DNA from: Clostridia bacterium
Lineage (GTDB): Bacteria; Bacillota; Clostridia; Oscillospirales; CAG-272
Direction: 5' to 3'
Length of the DNA stretch: 10,506 nt
NCBI GenBank assembly: GCA_029010655.1
Contig: JAQXKW010000217.1
Span: forward strand, 1-10,506
The stretch's first letter is position 1; each line of letters starts with the position of its first letter. The position numbers and the translations under genes were made by a program. The notes below the pieces were generated by a model. It did no database searches and was not told the DNA's origin. It worked only from the letters and a program-made list of their open reading frames with translations. Below, piece after piece: positions 6,845-10,506 of this stretch.

Positions 6845-7759
6845 TCAGTCTATATAATCTCTCAAGGTTTCCCAGTTGCTTCCGAAGGTTGAAAGAAGCG
6901 TTGAGAATATTCCGTAATTCTCCGTTTCCTTATCTTCTCCGCTGACTACCTCTACTCTGTCCCCCTCAAAAAGGCTTATGTACTTTGACTCTACCTGATT
7001 GCTTTTGACCATTCCGATGTCCTCTGTCGCCACCTGCTCGATGGTACGCACGTCGTTTTTGCGGTCAATATCAAGATAAAGCTGTTCAATCTGTCCCTTC
7101 AGCTCCGCACGCTGGCTTTCAAGGGAGGAAATGTCCTGCTTGAAGGAATTGATTTCGGACAGGCTGAAAATTATCATAAGCACTATTGCCGCAACCAAAA
7201 GGATTGCAACGATTGCGCTTTTTGATATGGGAGAGCTTTTTACTCTTACTTCGTCGTTTCTGCCTTCAAGAAGGTCGGAAAACCATTTTTTCGACAGAAT
7301 TCTCGGTGCGGCGGACGCTCTGCGGCGGTCTGCCTCACGCTTTTTGCTTGCCATAGCCTCGGAACCGTCGTATGCTCTCGCACGGATATCAGCCGCTCTC
7401 CTGTACGCTTCGGAAAATGCGCCTGTGGAAAAGGGAGTGGTTTTCTCATACGCCGCAACTCTTCTCTGAGCGGCGTCCGTTCTGACAGCGCCTCTTGTGC
7501 CGGCAGACGGGCGAGCATTGTTTGAACGGGGTTTTGCGTTTGACTGAGCCTTTGCCCTTGCGGGAACAAACTCCATTGTATCCTCAAAGGGAGTGGCAAT
7601 TTTTCTTGCCGCCGCTTCTCTTGCGGAGACGGGACGGCGCTGTACGGTCTCACGGCGGGGGTCACAGGCTGCCGCAATTCTTCCGGAATATTTGTCCTTC
7701 AGTCTGCCGCAAAGCGGATTTTCTGCCGCTGTGGTTATTCTGGTGCCTGCGTTTGCCAT
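6845..7759 (-). CDS. ftsL: FtsL-like bitopic division protein with long basic N-terminal tail
   Basis: FtsL-type proteins are small single-pass proteins that form a complex with DivIC/FtsB and activate the FtsW-FtsI pair. Here the layout is a cytoplasmic region of about 180 residues rich in Arg, Ala and Lys, one transmembrane helix at about 181-200, a short extracytoplasmic coiled coil at about 203-236 (SSLESQRAELKGQIEQL lies within it), and a C-terminal tail starting RTIEQVATEDIGMV. The single helix, coiled coil and place between rsmH and the class B PBP gene support FtsL. At 304 aa it is much longer than the roughly 100-120 aa of ordinary FtsL, entirely because of the N-terminal tail. The start has AAGGG upstream, 23 nt after rsmH. 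The call rests on topology and position more than on sequence identity, which is always low in this family. Confidence 0.75.
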   Translation of the reverse strand: MANAGTRITTAAENPLCGRLKDKYSGRIAAACDPRRETVQRRPVSAREAAARKIATPFEDTMEFVPARAKAQSNAKPRSNNARPSAGTRGAVRTDAAQRRVAAYEKTTPFSTGAFSEAYRRAADIRARAYDGSEAMASKKREADRRRASAAPRILSKKWFSDLLEGRNDEVRVKSSPISKSAIVAILLVAAIVLMIIFSLSEINSFKQDISSLESQRAELKGQIEQLYLDIDRKNDVRTIEQVATEDIGMVKSNQVESKYISLFEGDRVEVVSGEDKETENYGIFSTLLSTFGSNWETLRDYID

Positions 7760-7782
7760 TTTACCGTTTTCCCTTCAATAAT

Positions 7783-8721
7783 CTAAATTTTCTCCGCTAC
7801 CCTGAGCTTTGCGCTTCTTGCTCTGGGATTGTTTTCGATTTCCTCCGCGGAGGGGAGGATAGGTTTTCTCGTAACCGATTTTACTATGGGCTTTTGTCCG
7901 CACACGCACACGGGAAAGTCCGGAGGGCACGTACACGGCTTTTCAAGCCATCTGAAAGTGTTTTTTGTTATTCTGTCCTCAAGCGAATGGAAGGTGATGA
8001 CCGCCGCCCTGCCGCCTGTGCGAAGGCGCCTTACTGCCGCTTTTATTGACGGCTCAATGGCGCCCAGCTCGTCGTTTACCTCTATTCTTATTGCCTGAAA
8101 GGTTCTCTTTGCGGGGTGCTGTTTTTCCTTATATCTTGCCGCCGCAGGTATTGCCCCCGTTATTATTTCGGAAAGTTCCGCGGTGGTTTCGATATTTCCG
8201 CCTTTTCTTTTATCGACTATTGCCGCCGCAATTCTTGCGGCAAATTTTTCTTCGCCCCAGTCGCGGATTATTCTGAAAAGATGGGCTTCGGGATAGGTAT
8301 TCACCACATCCGCCGCAGTTTTCCCGCCGCTTCTGTCCATTCTCATATCGAGGGGGGCGTCGTGCATATACGAAAAGCCCCGCTCCGGCTCGTCCAACTG
8401 AACCGAGGAAACCCCCAAATCCCACAGGACTCCGTCTATTTTTTCAATTCCAAGCCCGTCAAGCACCGAGCCTATATCGTTATAATTTGATTTTATGACC
8501 GTGGAGATCATTCCGTATTTTGAAAGGCGTTCTCTGCATCTCTCCACGGCTCTGTCGTCACGGTCAAGGCTTATGAGCCGCGAGCCTGCGGGAAGCCTTT
8601 TTATAATTTCCTCGGAGTGACCGCCGCCTCCTGCCGTACAGTCAACAAAGATACCGCCCCTTTCGGGCTTCAGAGCCGACACTGCCTCCTCAAGGAGAAC
8701 GGAAACGTGTGCGAATTCCAT
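7783..8721 (-). CDS. rsmH: RsmH (MraW), 16S rRNA m4C1402 methyltransferase
   Basis: RsmH is an S-adenosylmethionine-dependent enzyme that N4-methylates C1402 of 16S rRNA in the small subunit. The 312-aa protein is full length. It has HVSVLLEE (5-12), the SAM-binding DCTAGGGGHSEEI (27-39), LDRDDRAV (52-59), WDLGVSSVQLD (100-110), RGFSYMHDAPLDMRMD (114-129), GEEKFAARIAAAIV (156-169), HPAKRTFQAIRIEVNDEL (202-219), ITFHSLEDR (242-250) and PRARSAKLRVAEK (299-311). The Cys-rich CTCPPDFPVCVCG (263-275) is typical of many family members. The start follows mraZ by 15 nt, with GGGGAG 4 nt before the ATG. Genes upstream and downstream are tightly spaced, consistent with co-transcription. Confidence 0.98.
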   Translation of the reverse strand: MEFAHVSVLLEEAVSALKPERGGIFVDCTAGGGGHSEEIIKRLPAGSRLISLDRDDRAVERCRERLSKYGMISTVIKSNYNDIGSVLDGLGIEKIDGVLWDLGVSSVQLDEPERGFSYMHDAPLDMRMDRSGGKTAADVVNTYPEAHLFRIIRDWGEEKFAARIAAAIVDKRKGGNIETTAELSEIITGAIPAAARYKEKQHPAKRTFQAIRIEVNDELGAIEPSIKAAVRRLRTGGRAAVITFHSLEDRITKNTFRWLEKPCTCPPDFPVCVCGQKPIVKSVTRKPILPSAEEIENNPRARSAKLRVAEKI

Positions 8722-8736
8722 ATTTCTCCCCTTATC

Positions 8737-9171
8737 TTATATTCCAAGCTCAAGCATCTGTTCGTTAATATCGGCAAGGAACTTTTCGTCATATTTCTCA
8801 AGGGGACTCTTGCTTCCGGGCCACAGCTCAACTCTGTCTCCGCAGCCGATAAAGGTTATGTCTCCGTCAATTCCGGCAAAATCCAGATGATCCTTTTTCA
8901 GCATCACTCTGCCCTGCTTGTCAGGCTCCGCCTTTGCGGCGTTTCCGCAGAAAAATCTGGTTATATCCTTAACCTGCGCTTTCGGCAGGGATCTAAGCTT
9001 TTCCTGAAACTTTTCCCATTCGGGCATTGAATACGCCGTGAGAGATTTATCTAAGTTTACCGTTATAATAAACGGTGTGCCTAAATCCTCCCGGAATTCC
9101 GCAGGGAAAAATACTCTGCCCTTTGCGTCAAGTGTTCGGGTATAATTGCCTACAAGACCGTTTTCAAGCAT
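8737..9171 (-). CDS. mraZ: MraZ, AbrB-fold transcriptional regulator of the dcw cluster
   Basis: MraZ is a DNA-binding protein with two swapped-hairpin (AbrB-like) repeats that forms a ring and binds tandem repeats in its own promoter. The 144-aa product has the first signature in YTRTLDAKGRVFFPAEFR (10-27) and the second in DKQGRVMLKKDHLDFAGID (84-102). The reading frame stays open to an ATG at 9204, which would add MVNQRRKEKYK. That stretch covers the Shine-Dalgarno site AAAGGAG, 9 nt before the ATG at 9171, and 144 aa fits the family length, so 9171 is chosen. It is the first gene of the cluster, downstream of a strong promoter. Autoregulation through the repeats in its leader is likely but inferred. 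Confidence 0.96.
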   Translation of the reverse strand: MLENGLVGNYTRTLDAKGRVFFPAEFREDLGTPFIITVNLDKSLTAYSMPEWEKFQEKLRSLPKAQVKDITRFFCGNAAKAEPDKQGRVMLKKDHLDFAGIDGDITFIGCGDRVELWPGSKSPLEKYDEKFLADINEQMLELGI

Positions 9172-9180
9172 TTTGTATTT

Positions 9181-9187
9181 CTCCTTT
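9181..9187 (-). promoter_or_regulatory. mraZ ribosome binding site (fixes the start at 9171)
   Basis: AAAGGAG on the minus strand lies 9 nt before the ATG at 9171. The alternative ATG at 9204 would place this site inside the coding region and has no comparable site of its own. Confidence 0.8.
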
Positions 9188-9196
9188 CTGCGTTGG

Positions 9197-9235
9197 TTCA
9201 CCAAAAGTATGAAACGAATATGAAACTCTTCACCA
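9197..9235 (-). promoter_or_regulatory. Tandem short repeats with about 11-bp period in the mraZ leader; candidate operator
   Basis: On the plus strand, TTCACCA occurs at 9197 and 9229, and TATGAAAC at 9208 and 9219. Start-to-start distances are 11, 11 and 10 bp, one helical turn each, so all four units face the same side of the DNA. The array lies between the predicted -10 box and the mraZ start. MraZ proteins are known to bind several short direct repeats spaced by about 10 bp next to mraZ promoters. The motif here is not one of the published consensus forms, so assignment to MraZ is inference. Confidence 0.4.
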
Positions 9236-9242
9236 CGGTGTG

Positions 9243-9276
9243 ATTATATTATACAATTGCTTAACACAAATTGCAA
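9243..9276 (-). promoter_or_regulatory. Sigma-A-type promoter for mraZ and the dcw operon
   Basis: On the minus strand TTGCAA (9276-9271) and a perfect TATAAT (9253-9248) are separated by exactly 17 nt. A second TATAAT overlaps the first by one base (9248-9243). Transcription would start near 9241, leaving a leader of about 70 nt before the mraZ ATG. A dyad with arms TCAC and GTGA (9230-9243) lies at the predicted start site. Confidence 0.75.
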
Positions 9277-9279
9277 TAC

Positions 9280-9297
9280 TTTTTTTGCACTTTTTTT
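9280..9297 (-). promoter_or_regulatory. Phased A-tracts upstream of the -35 box (UP-element-like)
   Basis: Two runs of seven A on the minus strand (9286-9280 and 9297-9291) are spaced by 11 bp, one helical turn, and begin 3 bp upstream of the -35 hexamer. This matches the position and composition of UP elements contacted by the RNA polymerase alpha C-terminal domain, and would curve the DNA. The two copies also form AAAGTG and AAAGTA units 11 bp apart, resembling MraZ boxes described in Mollicutes. Confidence 0.5.
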
Positions 9298-9313
9298 AAT
9301 AAATTTTTAATAA

Positions 9314-9342
9314 TTCGTATTATTTTTCGGTATTTCTGTCAA
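9314..9342 (-). promoter_or_regulatory. Possible second, upstream promoter for the dcw operon
   Basis: A perfect TTGACA (9342-9337) is followed after 17 nt by TACGAA (9319-9314), a poor -10 match. It could be a weak or regulated second promoter, or a chance hexamer in AT-rich DNA. Confidence 0.25.
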
Positions 9343-9490
9343 TTTCTCCCATAGATTACGCCGTTTTCTACCAATATTCCCATTTTTTGTTATTTCCCAA
9401 TTGTACGCGAACAAAAACAAAAAAAATACAAATTTCTGCAATTGCAAAAGACGGTTAATAAAAGTAAACATTTATTCATAAAGATAAAAT
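9343..9490. other. AT-rich part of the divergent intergenic region with no clear element
   Basis: This stretch between the two promoter zones contains A- and T-runs and one perfect 10-bp palindrome, TGCAATTGCA (9437-9446). Related AATTGC units occur near 9255 and 9269. No ORF, terminator or RNA gene is supported. It may hold regulator sites for the dockerin gene, but nothing here identifies them. Confidence 0.4.
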
Positions 9491-9494
9491 ATTA

Positions 9495-9523
9495 TTGAAA
9501 AATGCCAAATTCTATGTTATGAT
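9495..9523 (+). promoter_or_regulatory. Sigma-A-type promoter for the dockerin-protein gene
   Basis: TTGAAA (9495-9500) and TATGAT (9518-9523) are separated by 17 nt. Each hexamer matches the consensus at 5 and 5 of 6 positions. Transcription would begin near 9530, giving a leader of about 44 nt before the ATG at 9574. Confidence 0.65.
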
Positions 9524-9573
9524 ATGTGTGAAGAGCAGTAAAATGTAATAAAACGCGAAAGAAAGGATAGGTT

Positions 9574-10506
9574 ATGAAAAAATTAATTTCCGTTTTACTC
9601 ACCCTTGCGATGATGTGCTCCGTTCTCACCGTCATCGCCTCCGCTCAATCCTTTACCTACGACGATTCCTTCTTGCTGGGCGATGCAGACGGCAGCGGCG
9701 CAGTCAATGCCCGCGACTCTCTCAGTACAAAGGCTTATATCGCCGGAGTGGAAATCGAAGGGCTCGGCTTTAATTCCGACGCCGCAGACATTACCGCCGA
9801 CGGTATAATTAACGCAAAGGATGTATTTTATCTGAAAGCGGCTATGGCAGGCGTTGCAGACCTTGCGGATTTTGAAAACGGCTATAACGTAGCCTCTTTC
9901 CTTATCGGCGGCGTCAGCGTCAGTGAGTTTTGCATAATCGTTCCCGAGGGGACTACAAAAGACGACAACATAGATTATGCTTCCACGGAGCTCCGGGACT
10001 ATGTTGAAACAGCCACCGGCGTCCGTCTTGACATATGTCAGGGCGAGAGCAATGCCACAAAGAGCCACGCAATTATTTTCAACAAAGTACCTTACGACAC
10101 GGAGCTGGGCCAGGAGCTTGGCTATGAGGGCTACAAAATGACCTTCTCCGACGGAAACCTTAATATTTACGGCACTCTCAGAGGAAACATGTACTGTGTT
10201 TACGATATTTTGGAGAAGTATCTGAAATTTAATTTCTATTCCAACAGCACTACTTTTCTGAAAAAATCCAGATGCGTTTCAATTCCTGCGGATATTGACG
10301 AAACCTTTGTTCCCGCACTCCGTTTCCGCTTTGCGGGTCAGTCCTTCGGAAAAGAGTCCTTCTATACTCATTATCTGCCTTTGAAGCTGAACGGAACGCA
10401 GATGTACAGCCACGAGGAGGATTACAGATACGGTCTTCTCACCGGCCCTCTTTTCATAAACGCTCATTCATACGGCTATTATTGGCAGATGGCAACGGGC
10501 TATCAG
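9574..10506 (+). CDS. Secreted dockerin-bearing protein, DUF4838/alpha-glucuronidase-like N-terminal domain (C-terminus beyond window)
   Basis: The frame is open for 311 codons to the window edge. A signal peptide (1-24) has a basic start, a hydrophobic core and an ASA-QS cleavage site. A dockerin-like module follows at about 36-93. Its first loop has D37, D39, S41 and D48 (GDADGSGAVNARD), and its second has D72, T74, D76 and D83 (DITADGIINAKD); each is followed by a helix. Dockerins bind cohesins of cellulosomes or cell-surface scaffolds. Residues about 118-250 resemble the domain preceding the catalytic barrel in DUF4838 and GH67-type proteins: YASTELRDYVETATGV (135-150), IIFNKVPYD (167-175), then GNMYCVYDILEKYLKFNFYS (204-223). 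This suggests a polysaccharide- or glycoside-acting role, but the catalytic part is not in the window. AAAGGA lies 6 nt before the ATG. The dockerin is N-terminal, whereas most are C-terminal. Confidence 0.88.
   Translation, partial: MKKLISVLLTLAMMCSVLTVIASAQSFTYDDSFLLGDADGSGAVNARDSLSTKAYIAGVEIEGLGFNSDAADITADGIINAKDVFYLKAAMAGVADLADFENGYNVASFLIGGVSVSEFCIIVPEGTTKDDNIDYASTELRDYVETATGVRLDICQGESNATKSHAIIFNKVPYDTELGQELGYEGYKMTFSDGNLNIYGTLRGNMYCVYDILEKYLKFNFYSNSTTFLKKSRCVSIPADIDETFVPALRFRFAGQSFGKESFYTHYLPLKLNGTQMYSHEEDYRYGLLTGPLFINAHSYGYYWQMATGYQ

Noticed and set aside
9172..9204. Longer mraZ start at 9204
   Set aside because: The extra 11 codons cover the strong AAAGGAG site before 9171, and the family length fits the shorter form.
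9574..9648. Lipoprotein signal peptide on the dockerin protein (Cys at residue 15)
   Set aside because: The residue before the cysteine is Met, not Gly, Ala or Ser, and the hydrophobic core runs past it to a good ASA-QS type I cleavage site.
9595..10068. 157-aa open frame on the minus strand opposite the dockerin gene
   Set aside because: The plus-strand frame has a promoter, a ribosome binding site, a signal peptide and recognisable domains; the minus frame has none and is its shadow.

Overview
The window holds most of a dcw (division and cell wall) gene cluster on the minus strand and, divergent from it, the start of a gene for a secreted dockerin-bearing protein on the plus strand. The cluster order (mraZ, rsmH, ftsL-like, a PASTA-bearing class B PBP, murE, mraY, ftsW/spoVE, murG), the DNPR motif in MurE that marks meso-diaminopimelate use, and the dockerin-type calcium loops all point to a Firmicute of class Clostridia. 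A gut Ruminococcaceae/Oscillospirales-type bacterium fits best. That placement is inferred from gene content only; no rRNA gene is present.

Layout. Read in operon direction (high to low coordinates), transcription most likely starts near 9241 from a strong sigma-A-type promoter with two helically phased A-tracts upstream. It runs through mraZ (9171-8737), rsmH (8721-7783) and the ftsL-like gene (7759-6845), crosses a 319-bp repeat-bounded element (6508-6826), and continues into the PBP gene (6446-3927), murE (3834-2383), mraY (2361-1369), ftsW (1344-79) and murG (starts at 71, cut by the window edge). Most gaps are 7-24 nt, with a Shine-Dalgarno site before each gene, so this looks like one transcription unit. 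Two junctions are wider: 92 nt between the PBP gene and murE, and 398 nt between the ftsL-like gene and the PBP gene.

How the genes work together. MurE, MraY and MurG carry out the meso-DAP addition, lipid I and lipid II steps. FtsW/SpoVE and the class B PBP form the SEDS glycosyltransferase/transpeptidase pair that polymerises and cross-links septal or spore peptidoglycan, and the FtsL-like protein would activate that pair. MraZ is the usual cluster regulator, and RsmH methylates 16S rRNA. murD and murF are absent from the positions they often occupy, so they must lie elsewhere in the genome.

The main unexplained structure is the 319-bp element between the ftsL-like and PBP genes. It begins and ends with the same 34-nt perfect palindrome (15-bp stem, 4-nt loop), is flanked by TA on both sides, and contains further inverted repeats but no credible gene. 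It resembles a miniature inverted-repeat element, and in the operon transcript it would form two very stable GAAA-capped hairpins. The 402-nt divergent region (9172-9573) is AT-rich and carries promoters facing both ways and an 11-bp-periodic array of short direct repeats just upstream of mraZ.
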